Positions 1 through 8,063 of a stretch of 34,742 nucleotides of DNA are shown in pieces; position 1 is the first letter of the stretch; each line of letters starts with the position of its first letter. The notes under the pieces are model-generated. The model searched no databases. It had not been told where the DNA came from and saw only the letters and a list, made by a program, of their open reading frames with translations. Made by a program: the position numbers and the translations under genes. This stretch comes from an uncultured Bacteroidales bacterium (lineage in GTDB: Bacteria > Bacteroidota > Bacteroidia > Bacteroidales > UBA932). The stretch lies in contig CAMKRY010000009.1 of assembly GCA_946415345.1 (NCBI GenBank), forward strand, positions 1-34,742, written 5' to 3'.

Positions 1-375
1 CGGGTTCTCGAAGGTGAAGGCGCGCTTGAACTGACCCACCTTGACGGAGAACTCTTTATACTTGGCCCATTCGATGTAGAAGTCCTTGACGTGCGGGTTC
101 TGGCCGTTCGCCTGGAACTGGATGCGGTACTTGAAGTCGTTGAAGATACTGCCGTCGACATAGAGACGAATGAGCCGGCAGTTGAATCCGGGGCCCTTGT
201 GGGCACCTTCCTGGTCGCTGTACTTGTAGGAACCGATGATGTAGCCGCCTACTTTGGGCGTGCTTATGAAACCGGTCTGCTTGTAGCCGTATTCAGGGGT
301 TTCGGACTCCTGCGCGAAGGCGGAGAAACCGGCCGCGAAAAGCAGCGTTGCAAATAAAGCTGTAATCTTTTTCAT
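1..375 (-). CDS. OprO/OprP-type porin, N-terminal 125 residues (truncated by window edge)
   Basis: Reading down from the ATG at 375, the frame is open to the window edge. It begins with a signal peptide (MKKITALFATLLFAAGFSAFAQ), followed by beta-strand-like alternation with segments such as FNCRLIRLYVDGSIFNDFKY and VGQFKRAFTFENP. These match the start of the phosphate-selective porin O/P family of outer-membrane beta-barrels. The start lies 16 nt after the stop of the DASS transporter, so the two are probably co-transcribed: an outer-membrane pore with an inner-membrane anion carrier. Substrate specificity cannot be told, and the name phosphate-selective is inherited from Pseudomonas. The C-terminal two-thirds lies outside the window. 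Confidence 0.85.
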   Translation of the reverse strand, partial: MKKITALFATLLFAAGFSAFAQESETPEYGYKQTGFISTPKVGGYIIGSYKYSDQEGAHKGPGFNCRLIRLYVDGSIFNDFKYRIQFQANGQNPHVKDFYIEWAKYKEFSVKVGQFKRAFTFENP

Positions 376-391
376 ATCGTTGGGAATAGGT

Positions 392-1903
392 TTAGGCTGC
401 GGTGAACGGGAAAAGGATGGTAAGCCAGAAATAGCCCAGCACGAATCCGACGACACCCATGATGATGCCGACCTTGGTCATATCCTTGGTCTCGACCAGG
501 CCGGTCGAGGAGGCGATGGCGTTCGGCGGTGTGGAAATCGGGAAGAGCATGGCGATGGAGGCGCAGACGGCGATGAAGGAAATCATGGCCTGGGTGCCGC
601 CGAGGGCTGCGAAGGACTCGGCGTTTTCGCCGCCGGTCATACCCTCCGCCACCGCGATCAGGATCGGAATCAGCAGGGCCGCCGTAGCGGAATTGGAGAT
701 GAAGTTCGACAGGAAGTAGCAGACGAGGCCGGCGACCATGAAGACGAGGACGACGCGCATCGAGCCGAACGGAATGGCCTTGATCAGGACGGCGGCGAGA
801 CCGGTCGACTGGAGACAGGTACCGAGGGCAAAACCACCGGCGACGAGCCAGAGGACGCTCCAGTTGATTTCCTTGATGTCATCTTTGGTGAAGATGCCGA
901 GGGCCGTCAGGACGCCGAGCGGGATGAGAGCCACGACGTTGGAATTGATCTTGGTGAGGCTTTCCGTTGCCCACAGGAGAATGGTGCCGATGAAAACGAT
1001 CCAGACGGCATAGGTCTTCCAGTCTTTCTTGCGATCGTGTTTCGGGAGCTCAAGGACGACCTTGTCGGACTTGAACGGGAAGAGGAAGAAGAGCACGACC
1101 CATGCAATGAGGATCATCACGATGACAAACGGAATCATGCGCATGGCCCATTCGCCGAAGGTCACGGACAGACCGGCCTTTTCGAGGGCGCCGGCGGCGG
1201 TAGCGTTCGGCGGCGTGCCGATCAGCGTACCGATACCGCCGATGTTGGCGGCGACCGGTATGGCCAGGGCCAGACCGATCTTTCCCTTGTCATCCTTGGG
1301 CAGGACGGCGAGAACCGGGGCCAGGAAGGCGAGCATCATCGCGGCGGTAGCCGTGTTGGACATGAACATGGAGAAGACGGAAATCACGACGAGGAAACCG
1401 AGGAGAACCATCTTCGGCTTGGTGCCGAAAGGTTTCAGCAGGTAACGGGCCAGGGTCACGTCGAGGCCGTATTTCTCGGCCATGATGGCGAGCACGAAAC
1501 CGCCGAGGAAGAGCATGACGACCGGATCCGCCATCGAAGCCATGATGGCCTTATAATCGACGAAGGTGCCTTCGAGACCGGTCATGAGGGGCTTGCCGTT
1601 GGCACCGATGTCGAGGTGCGTGAGGAAGCCTATACCCTTGTTCGACACGGTCAGGAGGGCCAAGACGATAACCATCAGGGAGGTCGTCCAGTTCGGGATA
1701 ATCTCAAAAATCCACATCAGTGCAGCAAAAACGAAGAGGGCGATGACACGCTGCTGCGTAACGGTCAGCCCGATGAATTCGCCTGCTTCATTGTAGACGT
1801 TGATATGGAACCATTCCGTAGGGATACAGAACAGGAACCCCGTCAGAAGCAGGACAAGCGGCAGAAGCACATAGTACTTGACGCTGAACTTTTTGTTTTC
1901 CAT
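392..1903 (-). CDS. DASS (SLC13) family sodium:dicarboxylate/anion symporter
   Basis: A 503-residue polytopic inner-membrane transporter of the divalent anion:Na+ symporter family, which moves C4-dicarboxylates, citrate, sulfate or similar anions with sodium. Both diagnostic Ser-Asn-Thr/Ser repeats are present (MSNTATAAM near the middle, ISNSATAAL in the second half). Both are followed by a proline-rich TPPN loop (LIGTPPNATA and ISTPPNAIA), as expected for the inverted-repeat fold. Full length for the family. It lies 27 nt after the CPBP protease gene and 16 nt before the porin gene, suggesting one transcript. The substrate cannot be assigned from sequence alone. Confidence 0.92.
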   Translation of the reverse strand: MENKKFSVKYYVLLPLVLLLTGFLFCIPTEWFHINVYNEAGEFIGLTVTQQRVIALFVFAALMWIFEIIPNWTTSLMVIVLALLTVSNKGIGFLTHLDIGANGKPLMTGLEGTFVDYKAIMASMADPVVMLFLGGFVLAIMAEKYGLDVTLARYLLKPFGTKPKMVLLGFLVVISVFSMFMSNTATAAMMLAFLAPVLAVLPKDDKGKIGLALAIPVAANIGGIGTLIGTPPNATAAGALEKAGLSVTFGEWAMRMIPFVIVMILIAWVVLFFLFPFKSDKVVLELPKHDRKKDWKTYAVWIVFIGTILLWATESLTKINSNVVALIPLGVLTALGIFTKDDIKEINWSVLWLVAGGFALGTCLQSTGLAAVLIKAIPFGSMRVVLVFMVAGLVCYFLSNFISNSATAALLIPILIAVAEGMTGGENAESFAALGGTQAMISFIAVCASIAMLFPISTPPNAIASSTGLVETKDMTKVGIIMGVVGFVLGYFWLTILFPFTAA

Positions 1904-1930
1904 TGTTATAGTCAGTTAATCAATCTTTCG

Positions 1931-2836
1931 TTAAGACAGGTCGTCCAGCAGGACTTCGTCCATGTTGCCGCGGCGGCTCACCAGGGGGATGCGGTCGAGC
2001 ACCCGGAGGAAAAGGAGCGCCAGGGCCAGGCCCGCCACGATCATCAGCACATAACCCCAGACAGGCACTACCGCCAGCATGTCCTCGGAAGCCTCGGCGG
2101 GCGTAAACTTCATCAGCGCGAAGCTGAGGGCATTATTGGCAAAATGCATGAGCATCGTCAGCCAGAGGCAGCCGGTCCGGTAATAGGTATAGCCGAGGAG
2201 CATACCGAGCACCAGGGCGGAAAAGCCCTGGACAAGGTTGGCATGCATGACGGCGAACATCAGCGCGGACCAGAAGATGGCCCAGCCGGGCCGCATCTTC
2301 GTGAGCAGTCCCCGCAGCAGGATGCCGCGGACGAAGAGCTCCTCGAAGAAGGGGGCGCAGATAGCGACGCTGAGGAACATCAGCCAGCCGTTGCCGCCCA
2401 TGAGCGCTTCCATGCTTTCCTCCAGCGCGGAAGCATCGGGCGAAAGGTGCTGGATCAGCGAAGTCACCGGATCCACAGCCACGACCGTCCCGAGCATGCC
2501 GACCATCGCCAGCAGGCCCAACAGGAGCGGATGCCATCGGCCGAAATGCCGGCTCGACACGGCCAGTCCGTACTCAGCCGTGAAGGCCCGGGAGCGGCTG
2601 ATATTCGAGCAGATCACCAGCAGGATGGCGAAGGTCGAGACATAGGTCAGGAGGAAATACGAATCCATCCCGTAGGCGCCCAGGCCCATGGGGACGGCGA
2701 ACAGCAACCCGACCAGAATCTGCAGGACCATGAAGACGGCCACCATCAGCCAGGCGTTCCCGAGCCCCGGAAGGTAGAAGGGAAACAGGCCGAAGATGTC
2801 GTAGCTGCGCGGACGTTTTCTGCTTTCGCGGGACAT
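1931..2836 (-). CDS. CPBP family intramembrane metalloprotease (CAAX protease-like)
   Basis: A 301-residue membrane protein with about eight hydrophobic segments. It carries the CPBP/Abi motifs: FFEELFVRGIL (E165, E166, R170), a conserved His in FAVMHAN (H198) and a second in LMHFANNAL (H231), the expected metal and catalytic residues. Family members process prenylated peptides or bacteriocin-like substrates, or act as membrane chaperones; the target here is unknown. Its ATG shares one base with the upstream stop codon (TAATG at 2834-2838), so translation is probably coupled to the nucleotidyltransferase. The C-terminus is acidic (MDEVLLDDLS). Confidence 0.88.
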   Translation of the reverse strand: MSRESRKRPRSYDIFGLFPFYLPGLGNAWLMVAVFMVLQILVGLLFAVPMGLGAYGMDSYFLLTYVSTFAILLVICSNISRSRAFTAEYGLAVSSRHFGRWHPLLLGLLAMVGMLGTVVAVDPVTSLIQHLSPDASALEESMEALMGGNGWLMFLSVAICAPFFEELFVRGILLRGLLTKMRPGWAIFWSALMFAVMHANLVQGFSALVLGMLLGYTYYRTGCLWLTMLMHFANNALSFALMKFTPAEASEDMLAVVPVWGYVLMIVAGLALALLFLRVLDRIPLVSRRGNMDEVLLDDLS

Positions 2837-3771
2837 TACTTGTAGAGCGGAGTCGGATACACACCCTTGTCAGCGAGCTCGCGGAACTTCGCGACGACGC
2901 CGGGACGGTCTTCCTTATAGGTCACGCCGAACCACTTGGAAGGCGTGGAGAGGACCTCGCAGCGGGCCTGGCCGCCCTTGACGATAACGTCGACGGCGTA
3001 AGGGATATAGTACTCTTTCTTGAGCTCCATGCCATAGGTCTTGAGGAACGTATGGAAAGAAGCCTCGCTCTTGGTGAAGTAATCCGGGGTGAAGCCCCAC
3101 ATATTCATTGAGCAGAGGGCCTTGGCGGCCAGTTCGACGCGTTTCTCGCCGGTGACGGAATTGTCGCCGTAGACCTTGCCGTTCTCTGCCTTGGCGATGT
3201 CGAGATGCTCGGCGACGCCCTCCAGGATGCCATTCTTGTCGTAGTAGCAGATACCGCGGGAGACGGAGCCGTTCTCGGAGAGAGTGTTCTCGAGCTCGAA
3301 GCCGATGATGCAGTACTGGCCCTCGGTATTCTCATGTTTGCGGCACCAGTCACCGAGGATCTTGAAGGATTCCTTGCCGTAGAAGTCGTCACCGTTGATG
3401 ACGGCGAAAGGCTCGTGGATGACGTCCTTGGCCATCAGCAGGGCATGGGCGGTGCCCCAGGGCTTCTCGCGGTCGGGGTTGACGGGGTAACCGGCGGGAA
3501 TCTTGTCGAGTTCCTGGGTCACGAAAACGAACTCGAGCGGCTCTCCGTCAATAGCCTTGACACCGGCATATTTTTCCTTCACGGCCTTCTCCATATCGGC
3601 CTTGAAGTAATCACGAACGATATAGACGACCTTGCCGAAACCGGCCTCCACGGCATCGTGGATGGAATAGTCGATGATGGTCTCGCCGGAAGGGCCGACG
3701 CCGTCCATCTGTTTCAGTCCGCCATAACGGCTGCCCATGCCGGCAGCAAGAACGAGAAGTGTAGGTTTCAT
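2836..3771 (-). CDS. Sugar-phosphate nucleotidyltransferase family protein
   Basis: A 311-residue soluble protein with a Rossmann-like nucleotidyltransferase fold. The N-terminal signature LAAGMGSRYGGLKQMDGVGP is the nucleotide-binding glycine-rich loop of glucose-1-phosphate uridylyl/thymidylyl-type enzymes, and INGDDFYG is the metal-binding aspartate region. Unlike GalU or RmlA, the sequence has no strong enzyme-specific motif, so the sugar or alcohol phosphate used is unknown. First gene of a probable four-gene minus-strand unit, with a TAATTTTG promoter box at 3808-3815, 36 bp upstream of the ATG. Confidence 0.85.
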   Translation of the reverse strand: MKPTLLVLAAGMGSRYGGLKQMDGVGPSGETIIDYSIHDAVEAGFGKVVYIVRDYFKADMEKAVKEKYAGVKAIDGEPLEFVFVTQELDKIPAGYPVNPDREKPWGTAHALLMAKDVIHEPFAVINGDDFYGKESFKILGDWCRKHENTEGQYCIIGFELENTLSENGSVSRGICYYDKNGILEGVAEHLDIAKAENGKVYGDNSVTGEKRVELAAKALCSMNMWGFTPDYFTKSEASFHTFLKTYGMELKKEYYIPYAVDVIVKGGQARCEVLSTPSKWFGVTYKEDRPGVVAKFRELADKGVYPTPLYK

Positions 3772-3807
3772 AGTAGCTATAGTATTATAATTTTATTGTC
3801 CAGTCCA

Positions 3808-3815
3808 CAAAATTA
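3808..3815 (-). promoter_or_regulatory. Promoter -7 box for the nucleotidyltransferase unit
   Basis: Reads TAATTTTG on the minus strand, matching TAnnTTTG. It lies back to back with the plus-strand box at 3818-3825, with only two bases between them. No clear -33 element was seen on this strand. Confidence 0.65.
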
Positions 3816-3817
3816 GC

Positions 3818-3825
3818 TATTTTTG
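3818..3825 (+). promoter_or_regulatory. Promoter -7 box for the DivIC-like gene
   Basis: TATTTTTG matches TAnnTTTG, with a TTG -33 element at 3796-3798 (19-bp spacer). The expected transcription start falls just before the ATG at 3844. This argues against translation from the TTG at 3823, which lies inside the box. Confidence 0.7.
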
Positions 3826-3843
3826 CAGAGAATTCCTCGCGAT

Positions 3844-4128
3844 ATGGCAGAAAATCACAATAACTTTACCCGATATGCGCTGATTGCCGGCGCCGTCTTC
3901 CTCGTTTTCATCACCTTCATCAGCCGGGACAACCTTCTCCGCTGGTTCCGGGCCAAGCGCGAGTACAACCGCCAGGAGGAGACCAAGGCAGCGCTCCAGC
4001 ACGAAAACGAGATGCTGCAGAGCCGCTACGACGCCATCGTCGCCTCGAAGGATTCCCTCGAACGGCATGCACGGGAGACCGCCCACTTCGTGGAGGACGA
4101 CGACGAGGTTTGGCTGATCGATGAATAA
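3844..4128 (+). CDS. Septum formation initiator (DivIC/FtsB) family protein
   Basis: A 94-residue small bitopic protein. A short cytoplasmic N-terminus precedes one membrane helix (about residues 10-26), then a heptad-like coiled coil (EETKAALQHENEMLQSRYDAIVASKDSLERHARE) and an acidic tail with the EVWLI motif common in this family. FtsB/DivIC proteins join FtsL and FtsQ/DivIB in the divisome and help activate septal peptidoglycan synthesis. I chose the ATG at 3844 over the TTG at 3823 because the promoter box overlaps the latter. Its TAA (4126-4128) directly abuts the convergent stop codon of the next gene. Confidence 0.82.
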   Translation: MAENHNNFTRYALIAGAVFLVFITFISRDNLLRWFRAKREYNRQEETKAALQHENEMLQSRYDAIVASKDSLERHARETAHFVEDDDEVWLIDE

Positions 4129-5349
4129 TTACAGCAGCAGCGCGATGGCCAGCGCATAAAGGAAATAGCCGTGCAGGGCGACGCGCCCGTGCGTACTGGA
4201 TACCATCATGCACTCGACAGGACTCTCCCGGAGGACGCTGCCGAGTTTTTCTTTGTCCGGCAATGCCCTGCGGGCCCATTTGATGACGAGCATGCCGTCG
4301 GCGAAATAGGTTGCGCCGCTATTGTCCCGGTTCAGCGCCAGAAGCTTGCGGCGGTCCGCCTGGTAGCTGCAGGAGCGGAGGAACGTGCCGTCTGCGGCAG
4401 GCAGGACGCCCAGTCGGCCGTCCAGGTCCTCCAGCGTGGCATCCACCAGCAGAATCGGCCGGTAGCCCGCTTCGGCGGCATCCCGGAGGAAGGCGGCGGC
4501 CTCTTTCCACTGCCCCTCCTTCATCCGCGGCGTGTCATAGACCGATACGATCATGACCGGACCCCGCGCGGCAAGGGTATCCGCCGGACGGTCCTCCCGG
4601 TCAAGGAAGGAAAGATCAACGATCTGGTCATGGACGGGGATGGCGGGGCGGGCCAGGGAGTCGACGTCGACATAGGTCCAGCCCTCCTGCTCGGCCATTT
4701 CCGTCTCGGACAGGCGGAAGGACTGGGTCTTTCCGTCCTTTTCGTAGAAGAAGGCCGGCTCGGGCAGCTCGTCAGCGTCGAATTCCTGCGCGGCGGTCAG
4801 TTCAACGCCGGGGGCGAATTCGGTATAATCCTCCACGGGAAGATAGAGCAGCGACCAGACGGTCCCGAACAGGACCGCAGCGGTGATGAGGCCGGCGGCC
4901 AGATAACGGGGCTTGCGGGACGGCGCTTCGACTTTCGGGAAGAGGAAAATGGCGCAGAGGGCCAGCAGAACGAGGTTTTTCAGCAGGGAGACCGTATGGC
5001 TCAGGTGGAGGGCTTCCCCGAAACAGCCGCAGTCCATGACGGGATTGAGGATGGCCAGGACGGCGGTGATGAGCGTGAAGAATCCCACCAGCGAGGCCGC
5101 GGCGATGCGGACCGTTTTCCGGAAAAGACCCGTCACCAGGGCGACGCCGAGAAGGGCTTCCGTCAGCGACAGGATGAGGCCGACGACCTGGGAGGCCGGG
5201 GACATGAAACCGAGATGGAACAGCATCCAGTATTCGTCGACGATGAGGCCCGTCCCTACCGGGTCCATCAGTTTGAAGGAACCCGAGACGAAAAGGGTCG
5301 TGCCCACGAGGACCGCGGCGACTTTCTGGAGGCGGTTGTAGACGGTCAT
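4129..5349 (-). CDS. BT_3928-type DoxX/MauE-like membrane protein
   Basis: A 406-residue protein. The N-terminal half has four to five membrane helices of the DoxX/MauE type, including the conserved GSFKLMDPVGT segment and a DCGCFG cysteine motif near residues 106-111. The second half is soluble, probably periplasmic, and ends with one more hydrophobic segment. The family is widespread in Bacteroidota as BT_3928-family proteins. The MauE relation and the CGC motif suggest a thiol-redox or disulfide role, but this is not shown. The ATG overlaps the tmk stop by four bases (ATGA, 5346-5349), indicating coupled translation. Confidence 0.8.
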   Translation of the reverse strand: MTVYNRLQKVAAVLVGTTLFVSGSFKLMDPVGTGLIVDEYWMLFHLGFMSPASQVVGLILSLTEALLGVALVTGLFRKTVRIAAASLVGFFTLITAVLAILNPVMDCGCFGEALHLSHTVSLLKNLVLLALCAIFLFPKVEAPSRKPRYLAAGLITAAVLFGTVWSLLYLPVEDYTEFAPGVELTAAQEFDADELPEPAFFYEKDGKTQSFRLSETEMAEQEGWTYVDVDSLARPAIPVHDQIVDLSFLDREDRPADTLAARGPVMIVSVYDTPRMKEGQWKEAAAFLRDAAEAGYRPILLVDATLEDLDGRLGVLPAADGTFLRSCSYQADRRKLLALNRDNSGATYFADGMLVIKWARRALPDKEKLGSVLRESPVECMMVSSTHGRVALHGYFLYALAIALLL

Positions 5350-6023
5350 CGGACGAAGGATTCAACGTGCTGGATGACGCGGGCGAAAATATCGTCCGGC
5401 GGGAGCATGGAACCGTCCGCGGCGGAGCAGTCCACCCGGAGGAAATGCGGATCCTCCCGAACCTGCGCCAGATACATCTCGCGGACCGTTTTCTGGAAGT
5501 TGATGTCGGCCTCGTGGATGTCCTTGCCGCCGTCGAGATAGGCGCGGTCCCCTCCCTCGCGCTGGCTCCTCAGGCTCGCTTCGACGAAGGAGATGGGGAC
5601 GTCGAGATAGAGGTTGACATCCGGGCGCGGCAGGCCGAAGGGGCCGAATTCGGTCTCCAGAATCCAGCGGCGCAGCTCCTCCCTTTCAGCGGGATCGGAG
5701 AGTTTGGCGCACTGGTAGGCGATGTTGGAATAGACGTAACGGTCCAGCAGGACGGTCTTGCCGGCGGCGAGGGCCTCCCGCAGCTGCGGGGCGGCGCCGT
5801 GGCGGTCTTCCGCGAACAGGAGGGCGACGAGCTGGGGGTGCACCTTGTCGATGGCCCCGAAACGGCCCTGGAGAAAACGGCCGATCAGGTCGCCGTAGAC
5901 GGGGGCGTCGTAACGGGGAAAATGGATATATTCGAGGTCCCCGCGCTGGCGGAGCCACTCTTTGAGACGGGACACCTGGGTGGATTTGCCGGCCCCGTCA
6001 AGGCCTTCGATAACGATGAACAT
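5346..6023 (-). CDS. tmk: Thymidylate kinase
   Basis: A 225-residue dTMP kinase, which makes dTDP from dTMP and ATP for DNA synthesis. Visible motifs are the P-loop GLDGAGKST (residues 7-15), the HFPRYD substrate segment, the DRYVYSNIAYQ motif and a lid region with SLRSQREGGDRAY. The frame stays open upstream to about 6119, but I start at the ATG at 6021-6023. It begins the canonical MFIVIEGLDGAGKST and lies four bases after a TATCTTTG promoter box, so the mRNA is probably leaderless or nearly so. First gene of a two-gene unit with the DoxX-like protein. Confidence 0.93.
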   Translation of the reverse strand: MFIVIEGLDGAGKSTQVSRLKEWLRQRGDLEYIHFPRYDAPVYGDLIGRFLQGRFGAIDKVHPQLVALLFAEDRHGAAPQLREALAAGKTVLLDRYVYSNIAYQCAKLSDPAEREELRRWILETEFGPFGLPRPDVNLYLDVPISFVEASLRSQREGGDRAYLDGGKDIHEADINFQKTVREMYLAQVREDPHFLRVDCSAADGSMLPPDDIFARVIQHVESFVR

Positions 6024-6027
6024 GTTG

Positions 6028-6035
6028 CAAAGATA
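6028..6035 (-). promoter_or_regulatory. Promoter -7 box of tmk
   Basis: TATCTTTG on the minus strand, four bases (CAAC) before the tmk ATG. This spacing puts the transcription start at or next to the start codon. Confidence 0.65.
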
Positions 6036-6084
6036 GCGATTTTTTCGCTCTTTTTCCGAAATAATGTGCATCTTTGTCTTTGGT

Positions 6085-6873
6085 ATGAGCGCCCCTGTCC
6101 GCATCATGGGAATCGTCAACCTGACCGGCGATTCGTTCTATCCGCCGAGCCGCATGCTCGGGGCTGACGGATCATTGGACCGCGGGCGGTTTCTGGCGCG
6201 CTGCCGGCAGATGGCCGCCGAGGGGGCTTCCTACCTTGATCTCGGCGCCTGTTCGACCCGGCCGGGGTCCGAGCCTGTGTCCGAGGCGGAGGAATGGAAC
6301 CGCATCGCGCCGGCGCTGGAGGCACTGACCTCGGAGGCGCCGGAGCTCCTGCCGCTGCTGTCCGTGGACACCTTCCGCGGGGGCATCGTCCGGCGGGTGT
6401 TCGATACCGTGGGGCCGTTCCTGGTCAATGACATCTCGCTGGGGCAGCTGGACGCCGACATGCTGCCGGCGGTCTCCGCGCTGGGGCTGCCGTACGTGGC
6501 CATGCACATGCGCGGCACGCCGTCGACCATGGACACGCTCTGCGACTACGGCGGGGATGTCGTCGGGGCCGTGCACGCCTACTTCGAGGGCTTCGCCGAA
6601 CTGGCTTTGGCCATGGGCATCAACGACTGGATCCTCGACCCCGGCCTCGGCTTCGCCAAGACCCCGGAGCAGTGCCTGGAGCTGCTGCAGCGGCTTTCCG
6701 CCTTCTTGGACTTCGGCCGGCCCATCCTCATCGGCCTCTCCCGCAAGCGCCTCGTCCGCGCCGTTTCCGAAGACATCGATACGGCGATGGCCCGCCTCCA
6801 CCGCCTGGCCGTCGCCGGCGGCGCTTCCATCCTCCGCGTCCACGACGTCGCCGCCGCCCGCGCCTGCCTCTAA
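6085..6873 (+). CDS. folP: Dihydropteroate synthase
   Basis: A 262-residue TIM-barrel enzyme that joins p-aminobenzoate to 7,8-dihydropterin pyrophosphate in folate synthesis. Motifs: IMGIVNLTGDSFYPPSR near the N-terminus, DLGACSTRPGSEPVS (pterin and pABA loops), NDIS, AMHMRGTP, DPGLGFAKT and LIGLSRKR. Two consensus positions are unusual (NLTGDSF for NVTPDSF, DLGACSTRPG for DIGGxSTRPG), but the active-site arginines and lysines remain. I use the ATG at 6085; a longer reading from 6064 adds seven residues. folC, a later folate-pathway gene, lies 8 kb downstream in a separate unit. Confidence 0.9.
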   Translation: MSAPVRIMGIVNLTGDSFYPPSRMLGADGSLDRGRFLARCRQMAAEGASYLDLGACSTRPGSEPVSEAEEWNRIAPALEALTSEAPELLPLLSVDTFRGGIVRRVFDTVGPFLVNDISLGQLDADMLPAVSALGLPYVAMHMRGTPSTMDTLCDYGGDVVGAVHAYFEGFAELALAMGINDWILDPGLGFAKTPEQCLELLQRLSAFLDFGRPILIGLSRKRLVRAVSEDIDTAMARLHRLAVAGGASILRVHDVAAARACL

Positions 6874-6902
6874 CCCCCGCAAGCCCCCCTTTCCTCTACC
6901 AA

Positions 6903-6940
6903 GTGCTCTTTCCCTCCTTAGAACGCGGGAGGGAACGCAC
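6903..6940. repeat. REP-like hairpin, left pair, unit 1
   Basis: Arms TTCCCTCC and GGAGGGAA are perfect complements around a 10-base loop. They extend to GTGC/GCAC ends through a small asymmetric bulge. Same family as the hairpins at 6958, 9652 and 9705. Confidence 0.7.
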
Positions 6941-6957
6941 GCTTTTCCGGGGTTTTC

Positions 6958-6995
6958 GCGCTTTCCCTCCCCTTCTCTATGGAGGGAATGCACAC
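6958..6995. repeat. REP-like hairpin, left pair, unit 2
   Basis: Arms TTTCCCTCC and GGAGGGAATGCACAC around a CCTTCTCTAT loop. The right arm shares GAGGGAATGCACAC exactly with the hairpin that ends at 9744. It follows unit 1 by 17 bases of mixed T- and G-rich sequence. The rest of the folP-RAYT gap (6996-7133) holds one weak 23-bp palindrome near 7066-7088 and no gene. Confidence 0.7.
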
Positions 6996-7133
6996 CTCTC
7001 CTCCAAAAAATCCAGAGAATGGGTTTTTGACAAGTCATACTAAATGAGCATGATGAGGAAGATCCATTTCCAATAATCGGAAACGGCTCTTTTTCAGACA
7101 GATAGACCACTTGTTTCTAAAGAATAATCATTC

Positions 7134-7141
7134 TATCTTTG
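7134..7141 (+). promoter_or_regulatory. Promoter -7 box of the RAYT gene
   Basis: TATCTTTG with a TTG at 7111-7113 (20-bp spacer). It leaves a 5' leader of about 48 nt that contains a small hairpin, ACGCAC/GTGCGT, at about 7162-7179. Confidence 0.55.
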
Positions 7142-7193
7142 TATCGGAAGGGAGGCGTTGAACGCACACGACCGTGCGTAGATTGTTTCGTAT

Positions 7194-8063
7194 ATGAAGG
7201 TTTTTTTCGTTACTACAGAGCACCTGGAAGACAGCCTCTGGTTCCGGGACATAGAAGACTTTAAGGCGGGGATGAATCTGGTCGCCCTCCTGGCCACGTC
7301 AATGCCCATTTCCGTATTGGCTTTTATCCTGATGTCCAACCACGTACACTTCGTTTTGATATGTTCCTACGAGGAGGCACAGCAATTCATCAACCTGATT
7401 AAACAATACCACTCACGCTTTTTGTGGAAAAAATACGGAATGCAGGAGACACTGCAAGGAATTAGGGTCGACATTCAGGAAATCGAGTTTTCCGATGAGT
7501 GTGTGGAAAGAGTCATCGCCTACACACAGATGAACAGCGTGGCAGCGAACATCTGCACCTATCCAACGGACTATCCCTGGGGAAGCGGGAGCTGTTTCTT
7601 CCGGGTAAAACCCGTCAGAGGGACTCCTATTGGACAGTTGTCCGGGAGAGAGCAGACCCGCTTACTGCATACCAGAAAGAAAGTCCCCAAACACCTGCTC
7701 CTCGGCGATGACGGCTACATCCTGCCCGAGTCTTACGTCAATGTCCGGTTCGTCGAAGGCCTTTTTCAGACTCCCAAGCGGATGCTGCATTTTCTGCAGA
7801 ATTCTTCAAAAGCCAAGAAGCGCATGGCCCGATCCGAAGATGGCTTGCCTGCCTTTCGGGACCAGGTCCTCGTCGCGGCCATCCCGGATCTGTGCCAGTC
7901 TCTTTTCCAATGCCGTTCTGTCAACGTACTGAAAGAACCGCAGCTGGCGGAGCTGTTCCGGCAGTTGCGGTTTCGATTCTCGGCGGATGTTACGCAGTTA
8001 GCCCGCGCTGCCGGTTTTCCCTATGAAAAGGTGACGCGGCTGCTGGAGGATTTCCAGGCCTAG
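7194..8063 (+). CDS. RAYT-like HUH (Y1, IS200-like) transposase
   Basis: A 289-residue protein. The N-terminal Y1 transposase domain has the HUH metal motif in ILMSNHVHFVL (H50, H52). It also has the helix EEAQQFINLIKQYHSRF and the segment VIAYTQMNSVAANI...DYPWGSG, which matches the YxxxNPVxAgl...YpWSS signature of REP-associated tyrosine transposases, with Y110 the likely nucleophile. Residues 150-289 form a basic helical extension ending in a helix-turn-helix-like stretch (DVTQLARAAGFPYEKVTRLL). Such proteins nick single-stranded hairpins and are usually single-copy and domesticated. No TnpB or transposon ends are seen, but REP-like hairpins lie on both sides. The stop overlaps the convergent C69 stop (CTAG, 8060-8063). 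GC is lower than in the neighbours. Confidence 0.82.
   Translation: MKVFFVTTEHLEDSLWFRDIEDFKAGMNLVALLATSMPISVLAFILMSNHVHFVLICSYEEAQQFINLIKQYHSRFLWKKYGMQETLQGIRVDIQEIEFSDECVERVIAYTQMNSVAANICTYPTDYPWGSGSCFFRVKPVRGTPIGQLSGREQTRLLHTRKKVPKHLLLGDDGYILPESYVNVRFVEGLFQTPKRMLHFLQNSSKAKKRMARSEDGLPAFRDQVLVAAIPDLCQSLFQCRSVNVLKEPQLAELFRQLRFRFSADVTQLARAAGFPYEKVTRLLEDFQA

Noticed and set aside
380..2845. Very long plus-strand open frame of 821 codons
   Set aside because: It lies opposite the transporter and protease genes, which have clear family motifs. Its translation is rich in His, Gln, Asp, Glu and Gly, as expected for an antisense frame of GC-rich coding DNA.
3823..3843. TTG start adding seven residues to the DivIC-like protein
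   Set aside because: The TTG is inside the promoter -7 box, so it would not be transcribed; the ATG at 3844 fits the expected transcription start.
7194..8063. Complete IS200/IS605 insertion sequence
   Set aside because: No tnpB, and the motifs are of the RAYT branch. The gene overlaps a neighbour's stop codon and has a host-type promoter, more like a settled chromosomal gene.
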